Shown here: positions 8,137 to 18,056 of the stretch, one piece after another | How the letters are laid out: the number at the start of each line of letters is the position of its first letter | How positions within the stretch are numbered: the first letter of the stretch is position 1 | NCBI GenBank assembly: GCA_025765595.1 | Contig: JAIVFH010000401.1 | Span: 1-22,140 of the forward strand | Source of the DNA: Obelidium mucronatum | Lineage: Eukaryota; Chytridiomycota; Chytridiomycetes; Chytridiales; Chytriomycetaceae | Reading direction: 5' to 3' | Length of the DNA: 22,140 nt | The notes under the pieces: generated by a model | Told to the model about the DNA's origin: nothing | The model's input: the letters and a program-made list of their open reading frames with translations, nothing else | Databases searched by the model: none | Position numbers and translations under genes: made by a program

Positions 8137-11100
8137 ATGTTCACACTACCAACGGCTACTGACATCAACCTTGCCTACTGGGAAGTGGTCAAAGACAACC
8201 CCATCTTTACTCTTCACAAAGCAAAGCAGCAAGAAAGTGCCATTTGGAAAGCCGTCGTAACAACAATCCAGAATGTGTATGTTGTCGTTGTTAATTCCCC
8301 TAAAACACTTAACAGCTCTTGTTTAGATTCGACTCCAAACAACCGCCCTTCCGAATCATTCTCAAAAGTCCGAATTTGCCTGGTCAGGGCGAAGTGGGCC
8401 ACATTGTCGCGGTAATTGAAAAACGTATCAAGTCGCTGAGCCTGTTTTTTAAAGACCAAGTACAAAACTAGACGGCTGAAACAATCAAAGCGATTCTTAA
8501 AGACTGGCAGTGGATAGAAGGTTTGTTTTCAGCATTTTTCCGATTGTGTCTTTTCAACTCGTTATGCTCTTCAGAGAACCTGTCACCAGAGTTGTCTAAT
8601 TTGGAAGACCTTGCTGATCAAGAAGCATTCGCACTTACAAAGTTTCAATCGCTCGTTACGAATGCTGGTAAAGCATTTAATTTATCCCGAAATCGTTGAT
8701 TGTTGTGCTTACGAAAAGGAATACTATCTCAGAAAAGGACTCTGATGAAAAGTCGTCCGACGCAAAGTTCCGTGCTGCATCTAGAGCTTGGAGGCAGATA
8801 TTTAAATTACCGGAGACAGAGCGACTTGTCAATTGTGAGAAATCGCGCCATCATTGGAATTGTGTGGGCTAACACCGCCACGTGTTCTTGCAATTATTAG
8901 TTTATTCTTGTGCATATCACAAGAAGTTGATCAATCAAGGATGGCTTTATTTGTCACTGTCGTATCTTTGCTTTTACTCGTTTGTCTTGGGAGTGGAGAC
9001 GCGAATTGTGATTGAACTCAAAGATATTGAGGAGCTGCATAAAGATAAGTCGAAACGAGGAGTCTTCTCGGATGCATTGAGAATCGTGACTAAAAACAAA
9101 ACCGAGGTATTATTGTTTTTTTACTTCGGAAAATGCATTTGAATGAACTCAACATTTCACTTTAGCACATATTTTCAAATCTCTTCACAAGAGACGAAAC
9201 CTACGATCTACTAGAACATCTCACAATCATATCCATGCACAGACTCATGAAATGCACTCTCACAGATCCAGCGCCAGGCCTAACAAATCAGGAACAAGAG
9301 CAGCAGGAACAGCTGGCTCTTCAACGACTTGAAACCGACGCCTCTCTCAACTCCCGCGCTAGCATAATCGGACTCGGCCTCGTTGGCCCCGACGGAAAAC
9401 AGCTACCGCTCAAACAAGCATTCGAGGCTCAAAAACGGGACTCCAAATACCAAAATCAATTCTGTTTACCACCCACAGAGAGACTCATGAGCGAGATTAG
9501 TGCAATCTGCACAATCAGTATCTCTGGCGATCAGACGAATATTCATGGGACTTTGTATATTAGCAGCACGTTCTTGTGTTTTGCAAGCACAACGCGGTAT
9601 CAGGCTCAAATCGTGTTGCCCTTTTTCGCAATCAAGAGAGTTGAACGGGTGGCTGCCGCCGCAAACACTGCGACCCAGAACCCAAATGTGTCGACTGGGT
9701 CTGTTAGCTGTAACTGTATGGCATGAAATGAGACTCGTGTTCCAGTTCTTGTCAGACAAGAACGGGGGTGATGCGTTCTGTGTGCGGTTCACAGAAGCGA
9801 TTGAAGACTCATGTTAATTTAATGCGAGGCCTCAAGACTTTTCTGGCCACTTGCTCGAGTGAAGAGGTGTTGTCTGGCAAGTCGGAAGTTTCAGCTGGAG
9901 GGTTGGGTCTTGTGTATGGATTTGTGGATACAAAGAGAACCAAAGAAAAGAATAAGTTGAGGTACTGGGACGCGTACTTTGAAAGGTAATGGCGGTGGTG
10001 CTGAGATTATTAAGTTGATTGATGATTCTCATTGATTTTGTTTGTAGAGTTTGGAAGAAACTTGACGTTGGTTCGTTTGCCAACGTTTGTTCAAGCTCGT
10101 TCGTATTGGACTGCCGAATGCTTTGCGAGGTAGAGATGTGGGAGGTCTGTTGTGGAGCCTATGGTGAAAAGGTGAGGAATCCTTTTTTGAAGATTAAAGA
10201 CCTTAATTACAAAATGCGTCAGATACATGAATCCTGGATACTTTGAGAAGATTCTCTTGGATAACAAGGGTAAAATGTCGTTGTCGATTGAAGAGATTGA
10301 AAAGGATTTGAATCGGTTTGTTCTTTGATTGTGCGATTTGCTCTTGCTAAATGCCTTTCAAACCCTTTTTGGAGAGCAGAAGTCTACCAGAATACAAAGG
10401 ATACCAAACCGAAGTTGGAATCAACTCATTGCGTCGAGTTTTGTATGCCTATTCGTTCCACGATCCCGAAATTGGATACTGCCAGGCAATGAATATTGTC
10501 GTCAGCGTTCTTTTGATTTATCTGACTGAGGAACAAGCGTTTTGGGTTTTAACTGTTCTCAGTGAGAAGCTTCTGCCATCATACTATAGGTGAGTTTCAT
10601 ATATTATGAGGTTGTCCTGGAAGCGCAAAGGCTGAGTTTACTATTTAGTACGAACATGGTGGGGGCTGTAGTAGATAATCAAGTCTTTGAGCAACTTGTG
10701 AGTTCACTCTGCTTCGCTTATATTTGCTGCCGACTAAAACGCAGTTTCAAAGGTCCAAAAATACATGCCAATGGTCACGGAACATTTCAAGAAATACGAC
10801 ATCCAGCTGTCAGTCGTTTGCCTTCCTTGGTTTTTGACTTTATTCATCAACTCTCTTCCGTTAACGTTTTCTCTGAGAATTTTGGATTGTTTGTTCATGG
10901 AAGGTCCGAAAGTACTGTTCCAAGTTGGGTAAGTTCAAGAGTGGCGAGCTGTTGTCCGTTTTCCGTCGAGCTGATTGTCAGTCCTTGAATAGTCTTGCAA
11001 TTTTGAAGATTAATGGCGATGCAATCATGAAAGTAAGGGACGATGGAGAGTTCATGTATGTTCAATTTATTTTTTATGATTATTGACTCGCTGAAACCGT

Positions 11101-12471
11101 ATGCGTTTTTTTTGAAAAGGAACGTGTTGAAGTCATACTTTACAAGCCTTGGAGAAAGCGTCAACCCAACAGACTCTGGCAACGCAACTACTCCGAACCC
11201 ACAGCAAACATCCACAGTGTCGAATCCAAAAATCACAACCCGCTTTAACCAGCTCATGCTTACTGCTTATCGGGAGTTCCAAATGATCAACCATGAGATG
11301 ATTGTGGATATTAGGAAATCGTTGCAATTGAAAATCATCCATGGGTTGGATATGTATGCCAAAAGGAGCGTGATTCGGAACTTGAACTTTAATCCAAAGT
11401 TTAATAAGGAAGAGCTTTTGTTTTTGTGTGATCAATTTTATAGTGTTCTATTTTGTGAGTATTGGTTTGCTGGAGTTTACTCTTATTTACTGTATTTTTC
11501 TATCCTTAATAGACAAGAGACATGGAAAGCAAAAGGGCACAGATCGTCTCAGCTTTGAAAACTTTGTGGCGTATTTGACGAGATTGACTCCATGGGGTCG
11601 TATTGATCGAGACTACGAAGAAGAAGCGGAAGACGAGCTGAAGGACCAAACAGCCCCTCAATCAGTCAAAGCGGCGGCTGCCACCGCAGGCACACCCATT
11701 CCACACGGCCACCACCCTCAAGTTGGCACCAAATTCCTAAACCGACTCTTTGACAACTTGTTTGACAAGAACCACGACTCCTACATTGATTTTGCCGATG
11801 TCGTCCAAGGACTATCTAAATTGATTCATAGTGATCTGATGGATCGCATTGGACTCTTTTTCAGTCTCCATGATGACAATGGAGACGGGTTTTTGGATAA
11901 AGAGGAAGTGATTCAAGTATCCGAGAGTTTGTTGTTTTTGCTGCGGAAAGAAGAAGGCGACAAGTACTTGGCGAGTATGAGTACGTTGATGCAAAGAGCC
12001 TTTGAGATTATGAGTCGATATGAAGTAGCCGATGATGCAAGTGCGGCCAATGTTGGAGGTGGAGCAGATGCTTCTGCAGGAATCGCCAAAAAGTCTGAAG
12101 ACAAGAAGATTATGTTGCCGATTGCAGGATTCAGGGAGCTTATTCTTGGAGACCCCTTCTTTGTCGAGTATTTCGACACTGGATTCCGCAACACGTTTGC
12201 GCTTCAGGAAATCAAATATGTGGAACAGAACCGTGCAGTTCGACAGGAAATGATGGATTCAATTTGGAGCAGTGGAATTTCATGGGCTGGCAGGATGGGT
12301 GGATCCAACTCGAAGAAGACTAATGTTGTGGCGGGTAGTGTTGGTACTGCCACTGCAGCTGTGAAGTTGGATGACAAGAAAGACGCAGCAAATGAGGAAT
12401 CAGACGATGACGAGGAAGATGAAGGTGGTTTCGAGTTGTTGGATGATGCTGGAAAGCCAATGGCAACATGA
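8137..12471 (+). CDS. GRAM-GRAM-TBC-EF-hand RabGAP (TBC1D8/9-like), about 1165 aa, with frameshifts
   Basis: Exons: 8137-8276, 8327-8411, 8472-8520, 8575-8667, 8733-8834, 8901-9106, 9166-9985, 10048-10171, 10223-10315, 10380-10589, 10649-10697, 10753-10928, 10993-11055, 11120-11454, 11513-12471. Order of domains: GRAM 1 ([13 protein letters not shown] to LCFYSFVLG), GRAM 2 ([10 protein letters not shown] to FLCFAS), TBC domain, then EF-hand loops [10 protein letters not shown] and [12 protein letters not shown], and an acidic tail. The TBC catalytic pair is present: the Arg finger in EKDLNRSLPE and the Gln finger in GYCQAMN. It should therefore stimulate GTP hydrolysis on a Rab, with lipid-binding GRAM modules and possible calcium control. 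Six single-base insertions shift the frame, near 9709, 9812, 10049, 10095, 10132 and 10163. Everything before and after is clean, and all other apparent stops vanish with introns. The gene is either a pseudogene in this copy or, more likely, mis-assembled locally. Confidence 0.88.
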
Positions 12472-12536
12472 TCCCACACATCTGTCTGTCCCTGTACGTT
12501 CATAAAATATATGCGTTTGTATTTTGATTCATTTCC

Positions 12537-12550
12537 TTTATTTCAATAAA
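12537..12550. terminator. Overlapping polyadenylation signals on both strands
   Basis: TTTATT at 12537-12542 is AATAAA on the minus strand, and AATAAA stands at 12545-12550 on the plus strand. The plus copy is 74 bp after the TBC stop. The minus copy lies about 20 bp past the stop of the possible antisense gene, which mildly supports that gene. Confidence 0.45.
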
Positions 12551-12563
12551 TATACAAGTCGAA

Positions 12564-13123
12564 CTAAAACATCATATTGGTTCCTGGGGAGAATATGAGT
12601 GAGCATTTGATGTGAAGGAACACGGGATTAGGACAAGTAAGAACCAATCCATCAATTTTCTGTTGGATGTCATCACAAACAAGAAGAACGTATTCGACTT
12701 GAAAGAATGAAAGATAACGCAATATAGGCATCATGTGGAAAGTGAAGGGGTATGGATGGAAAGGGTGAGGACCATTACCTGCAAGAGACACAAAACAGAC
12801 TTGATCAAGCTTACATAATCTGTGAAGAATAGAGGTATGGGTTAGCAAGCAAGAAAAAAGACAAAGTTTGGTTCGAAGGGATGAAAGAGGACAAGTCAGA
12901 TCACTTTTGTAAACACGATAGTTCAGGCAATGTAGATAAGGATTATTGAGTATAAAATCATCAGTTTGGGAGTCTTTGTGTGAAACAGTCGCTTCAAGAA
13001 GGGTAACGGTTGGCTATTTACCTTTGACTCTCTTTGAAAAAGAAAAAAAAGACAAAAAATGGATAAATTGTTCACGTCAAAGTATCTATCACTGAAATCC
13101 ACCGATTCAAGTTTAAAATGCAT
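12564..13123 (-). CDS. Possible antisense gene of unknown function
   Basis: A minus-strand frame is open for about 145 codons from near 13000 to TAG 12566-12564. A plausible model has exon 13123-13076 (MHFKLESVDFSDRYFD), a 10-nt exon (about 13036-13027), an exon from about 12997 to 12779 (acceptor CTTGAAG), and a last exon from about 12704 (acceptor TTTCAAG; VEYVLLVCDDIQQ to GTNMMF). The intron-retained frame is also open. The C-terminal part has alternating hydrophobic strands, and I do not recognise it. The proposed first exon overlaps SEC3 exon 1 by a few bases on the other strand, which weakens the start. A minus-strand AATAAA follows the stop. It could be a real small gene or a chance frame in the SEC3 upstream region. 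Confidence 0.3.
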
Positions 13124-16100
13124 TTAAATCTGCTTTTTCGTGTGCTTTAAACAAAAAGGGATGACGACAACGTGATTCTCAACTTGAAAGTCATTGAATG
13201 CGAGGACCAGTTTGCCCTCCTCTCAGCAAATTTCAACAGACAAGACGCGAAAGTCAGGTTCATTTGCATAACTGCGGACAACAAGAAAAAAGTCAGAATA
13301 CACAAGGTTAAGCAGGATAAGCCCGCTGTGTTCAATATTGGAAAGTCGTGGGGTCTCGATGAAGTCAAATCTGTGGAAACTCTCAAGGTGAAAAAAAACC
13401 TCCAAAATACAAATAATGGTGAAAGTAAACATCTATTTTGAACAGGAGAATGGCGTATGTGTGAATGTGAATGGCAAGCCCTATTATTGGATGATGGACA
13501 GTCCCTCTGCAAAAATTGAACTCATGTTTAATCTCGTGAGTCTCTCGCAAAAACATTTTGGGAAAGTTCCTCGTTTAGTTGGAATCGATGAAGAATTCTT
13601 GAATGGTATTGTTAAACGTGTTTTCGAGAACGTGTTTTCGAGAACCGTCCTTACTTTTTTTTTTTGAAATCAGATCAAATGGAGCTTTTCTTGGCTGGGA
13701 AAATTAACACTGTTCCGAGACCTGAATCAACCGCAATTCAACCAAAAACTGCACTGAATGCTTCTGGCGGAATGACTGGAACATCAATGAGTGGCAGCGC
13801 TGGCAACCCAACGGCAACTTCACCTACTCCGACACAAATGTATAACAATGATCTCGACGCGTTCTTGGAGAAAGGTACTTTCAAATATAAGAGCCTGGAT
13901 TCGTTTAACACAAGAATAGAACTTGACAGCAAATTAAAGAGCGAGCAAGAGAATGCCAATACTGGATTTAATATGGATGAGCTGCTTGGCGGTTTCAACT
14001 GGCAAGTAAACGGAGACGCAGCAGATTTGGAAAGAAAGCTCGAGTCAGAGTTGCAGGCATTAGAAGCGGTAAGCAAGTGAATGGTAATTTTTTAACTGAT
14101 TTTTGGTTCCTTCGTCTGCTTAGGCGAACGTTCATTCAATTATTGAAAGTGAGGAACAAGCAGAATATGTGATTGCTCAGATTGATGCAACGTTAAACGA
14201 GTTGAGCACCATTGATCAATGGTTGCTGCACTATACCACTTTACTTGACGTATGAATCTTCTTTCTCACACACACACACACACTATTTACGGGGGAAAAT
14301 TGTCTCACTCATTCTTTGAATTCCAGCGAATGGGACAAGATGTACATTCCGTTGAAGTCAAAAACAAGGTTCTTCAAATCACTTCCCATAACCAAAAAGC
14401 CCTTCTTCAAGAAATAAACAAGATTGTGGTATGTGTTTTGGGATATCTTCATGCTACTGCGTTAATTTAAGAACCTCCATGAAAAAAAATCAAGTCTGGA
14501 ATGAAACTCTCTGAACCCGTTTCAGAGCGCCTCAAATACGAATCCCTAGACGAATTATCGGGCATCAAAAACTGTCAACACGTTCTGAAAGTGTTGATGG
14601 ACACCATCGCACAAGTGAAAGTCGATGAAGCGGTTTCTCGTATTGCCATGGTTAAAGAGCGTGTGGGTCTTTATCAGAGCTATGCTACTACTTTTAGTGT
14701 TCGATTGACGGAGTTTGTCAAGAATTTGATTGTTAGCTTGGTTAGTTTACTCCAGTCTTGTTTCTGTGCGAATATGATTACTTAATCCATTATCGTCAAA
14801 CAAACTTGAATTAATTTGAAACAGGCAGACACGCTTTCAAAAGAAAAGGGTAGAACCACGAAGCTAAATCTCAAAATTTCTGGTCCTCGACGCTGTCCAA
14901 ATGAAATTATGCCACTACCGCACTCTCATGAAATGGCTCAAATCCATCGACACGCGCAAACAATACGATCTCGAAATGACGTATTCCCATGAGTTTGGCA
15001 AATTTTATAAACGCGAAATACGCGAATACTTGGAAAACTTGAAGACCCTGCATACAAAAAGGAAGCCGACTGTTGAAGAGCAGGATTATGGTAATTATTC
15101 AAAATGCGTGTTGTTTTATTTTATTTATCTGAATAGCTTTCTACAGTTTTCATTGTTCCTCAAGTGTCAGTGTCAAGTGCAGCCACAAATGCTTTGACAG
15201 CGATGGGATCCAATATGCTTGAAAAGGGGAAAGGTGTTGGATGGAATGTACTGGGGCGCAAAAAGAGCACACGACCTGAAGGAACTACATCTATGGAAGT
15301 TGACACAGATGAAGAAACCAGCGGAAAGGCGGCTACGACAGGTATAACGAGAGGCGGAGGAACAATGAAGCGCGGTGATCGGGCGGATGATGATAAGATT
15401 TGGCCTGATGAGGTACCGTCGCCGTACCCAATCAAGTTAGCTTTTTAAAAGTTCACACACATACGGCCTCTAGGCAATGATTGAAGTCTACAAATCTCTA
15501 TGCCCCATGATAATCTGCGAAATGAACTTTGTAATGGACTTTTTTAATCTGCGAAAGCCGGAAGAAGGAACCGTTCAAGATCTTGAGTTCTCGTACGAAT
15601 GGCTCGAGAATCTACATAATCCGCGTGAAAAACTGAAGGAGCTTAAAGCTCAGAATAAGTTCAGGTACTGTTCCTGTCTGTTCCTTGCCTTCTTTTCATA
15701 CTCTGACTGCACAATCTCTTCTCAAAAGTGAATTATATGATGCAATCTTTGATATCCACGATGATATTTGCTCGTTTTTGGACTGGGGTTTGAAACACGA
15801 TCAAACATTTACTGTTGGAATCATGGTGCATATTGAAGAATGCATCAACAAGTACGCGAACACCGTATACACCGGATTCGTATATCAAATGGATCTCTTG
15901 ATGACAAAAGCCGTGCTCAATTTTGAACGCTTTGTGGTAATTGTTTTTTTTTTTTTGGAATTACTCTATACATCAACATCTTAACTTTCTTTTGGCGTTT
16001 GGTCACAGGATGAACAAATCAAAGGAATCGAAGAAACCAAAGTCACATTCCGCAAGCGCCAAGGAATCCTCCCCTTCATTCGCACTTTCCCAAAGTTTGT

Positions 16101-16950
16101 GGATCACATGGAAAAATGTGTTGATGGAACATCGCTGCCACAAGGACAGGCCAGGACGGTAGTGAGTAACGCGTATTCAAGGATTGTAAAGTGCATTTTC
16201 GATACTTTGGAAGCTATGGCCAAGGACCAGAATGATGGAAAGGGGGAATCAAAAACGGATGATAAAGAGAGTTTGAATGTTCACATATTGACTATTGGTG
16301 AGTTGCGCATTCTTTTTTTTAAAATGCTTTCACGATTATATCAAGAGCTAAAAAAATGATTTAGAAAATATGCACCACTTTCACTCTGAGATCAGGGCCA
16401 GAAAGATTGCCGGGCTTGAACAGTTTGTCAAGGCATCCAAAGTCCTTTATGACGTGAATGTGGAGGCATACATCAAAATTGTTATTCGAAAACCATTGGG
16501 AAAGCTCTTGGTAAGTGCACACCCATATTGATTGCCTTGTTTCATTCTTATTCACTCAACATTACCGCGTGTTATTTTCCAGGAATTCTTTGAAAACGTG
16601 GAGAATCTTCTCAAATCAAACGCGCCAGAAGAAGTCTCATTCCACCTACACAAAGTATCTCTCCGCGACGTTTTGAAAAAGTATCCTGGAAAGAAATCAA
16701 AAAGGGCCTCGAACAATTATACAAGAAGGTGGAAAAGAGTTTCACAGCCACGGAGGAAGAGGCTGGAACAAATAGCCACAGTGGTTCATTGTTGCAAGTC
16801 GTGTGGCGTGGAATCCAGGAAGCGTGTGCAAAGAATCTGAAGCGGTATGAGGAACTGATTGCGCTTTGTTATTCTGATACAGGGTTGAAAGTTGAGTTTA
16901 CCATGGATGATTTGTTGGGATATTTCAGTGAGCTTGCGCAGAACCATTAA
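13059..16950 (+). CDS. SEC3: Exocyst complex component Sec3 (EXOC1-like), about 1004 aa, two frameshifts
   Basis: Exons: 13059-13081, 13159-13387, 13446-13605, 13674-14068, 14124-14249, 14327-14428, 14495-14740, 14825-15090, 15147-15412, 15474-15664, 15729-15936, 16009-16297, 16365-16510, 16583-16950. The 23-nt first exon (MDKLFTSK) joins in phase across a GTATCT intron and matches the short N-terminus of the family. Residues about 1-130 form the Sec3 PIP2-binding PH-like domain (KSWGLDEVKSVETL, NVNGKPYYWMM). The long helical C-terminal region follows, with LMKWLKSID and YKREIREYLENLK, and ending LLQVVWRGIQEACAKN, FTMDDLLGYFSELAQNH as in animal EXOC1. Sec3 marks plasma-membrane sites for exocyst-mediated vesicle tethering. 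Two indels break the frame: one extra A in the run at 14873-14876, and one missing G near 16694 inside the conserved YPGKE-IKKGL. They cancel in total length. Confidence 0.93.
14267..14282 (+). repeat. (CA)n run in SEC3 intron 5
   Basis: A short CACACA dinucleotide run within the intron between 14249 and 14327; no other role is visible. Confidence 0.8.
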
Positions 16951-17014
16951 AAAACAAAAGAGAAATGTAATAATTACTACGCATTTGGTCGTTTTTGTTT
17001 GCACTTTTATTCGC

Positions 17015-17985
17015 TCAACATTTACTTAACCCAACAATCTTTCCTTTGGAAACCAAAACCAGTTTCACCTTCATTGCAACAAGAGAGAAGGGAACAACCC
17101 CCAAGACAAGTTCAGTGAGAATCAAGATGGTACCCATGAATTGCAAGTTATCCGCATGATGCGCTGTCGCATTCAAGTAGACATATAAAATGTAAAGCCC
17201 TAGAGCTACAAACGAGGCGCCTGAAGTCCATATACCGTATTTGGCAACAATCGGGTAGTATAGTGCTGCCTTTGAATCTTCCCCTTTCAATTCCCGAATT
17301 TGCAACGTCTTTTCAGAAAGCTGTTTTGCGCATGAGAAGGCGAAAAAGGATTCTAGAATCAAAACAAGCGTTGCCGAAACAGCAGTAGTGACATTGTGGT
17401 ATAACAAGGCGTCCTTGAATTTCAGGGGAAGCGCTTGAATGCAGGGAGGAAAGAAACAGACAATGTACGTAATATAAAGAAGCGCGTGAAAGCCGCGAAC
17501 AACGGTTGCGGAAGAGTAGTTGTGAATAATGTCGATTGTTCTCAGCCAATTGTATGACTGGGGGGGTTTTTTTTTTTTTGAAACATGGTAAATCTCTCGT
17601 GACCACTGAGCAAAGAGTTTCTTACCATGTTTAAAACAAGGGAAAACGCAAAGAACGTAGATCGCGTAATCCGCGTCGAAAAGTGCTTTCTTGAGAATCC
17701 ATTGAGGCTGCACCAAATAAACTGAAACGCAGATGAGAAACAAAAGCAAGCGTATATTCTTGGGACCTTGAATAAGAATTTTCCCATCATGGATGTAGAC
17801 CATAAAAGCCACAAGGCACAGAGTAAGGAGAGTGATGGCAACAGCCAGGAACGAACAAACTGTAGATGAAAACTGAAGCATCAGAGGATCCTTTTTTCGA
17901 TATGAGAACATTATATCGCGAACAGTCCAAAAACTATTCAAAGCTAGAGCACCTGTAGAATCAAAACTGGAGTTGAATCAGCCAT
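17015..17985 (-). CDS. Seven-transmembrane protein, GPCR-like topology
   Basis: The frame is open for 308 codons (17941-17015). Upstream it extends in frame to FDSTGALALNSF, and one missing base near 17976 would connect it to an ATG at 17985 (MADS). Seven hydrophobic segments follow a short N-terminus with an NSS glycosylation site: VCSFLAVAITLLTLCLVAF, LLLFLICVSVYLV, YAIYVLCVFPCF, ALLYITYIVCFFPPCI, VSATLVLILESFFAF, ASFVALGLYILYVYL and ILILTELVLGVVPFSLVAM. A run of 13 A followed by 7 C (minus strand) encodes KKKKPP in the loop after segment 3. This topology suggests an orphan receptor, but no family motif (DRY, NPxxY) is visible. It is convergent with SEC3 (64 bp between stops) and divergent from the SCYL2-like gene (71 bp between starts). 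Confidence 0.65.
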
Positions 17986-18056
17986 TTAACTATATTTTTT
18001 TTGAAGTTTTGCATTGTTCTCCTTGTTCTCCCGTTTGACCAACCAAACAATAACAA
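17986..18056. promoter_or_regulatory. 71-bp divergent promoter region
   Basis: This gap separates the ATGs of the 7TM gene (-) and the SCYL2-like gene (+), so both promoters and 5' leaders must overlap or lie within it. It contains a T-rich stretch and a pyrimidine-rich block; no TATA box is clear. Confidence 0.4.

Noticed and set aside
8412..8471. In-frame TAG near 8469 as a nonsense mutation in the TBC gene
   Set aside because: A 60-bp GTAATT...CTAG intron (8412-8471) joins phase-0 exons and removes it, giving GEVGHIVA followed by [12 protein letters not shown].
9700..10172. Programmed +1 ribosomal frameshifting (as in Euplotes) as the explanation of the repeated +1 shifts
   Set aside because: The sites share no slippery motif and are not followed by consistent slow stop codons, and single-base deletions also occur elsewhere in the window. 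Assembly insertions explain the pattern more simply.
10929..10948. A 20-nt intron (GTAAG...GCGAG) in the TBC domain
   Set aside because: It is too short and gives the wrong phase. The 64-bp intron 10929-10992 ending GAATAG restores the family sequence [14 protein letters not shown].
14267..14282. Repeat array or CRISPR-like structure
   Set aside because: It is a simple CA dinucleotide run within an intron; no spaced repeats exist anywhere in the window.
17570..17626. Intron in the 7TM gene (GTAAGAAACTC...CCCCCCAG on the minus strand)
   Set aside because: The splice sites look good, but the join is out of phase (phase 1 into a phase-0 exon), while the unspliced frame is open. It would need an additional indel, so I left it coding, with some doubt because of the A13C7 run.
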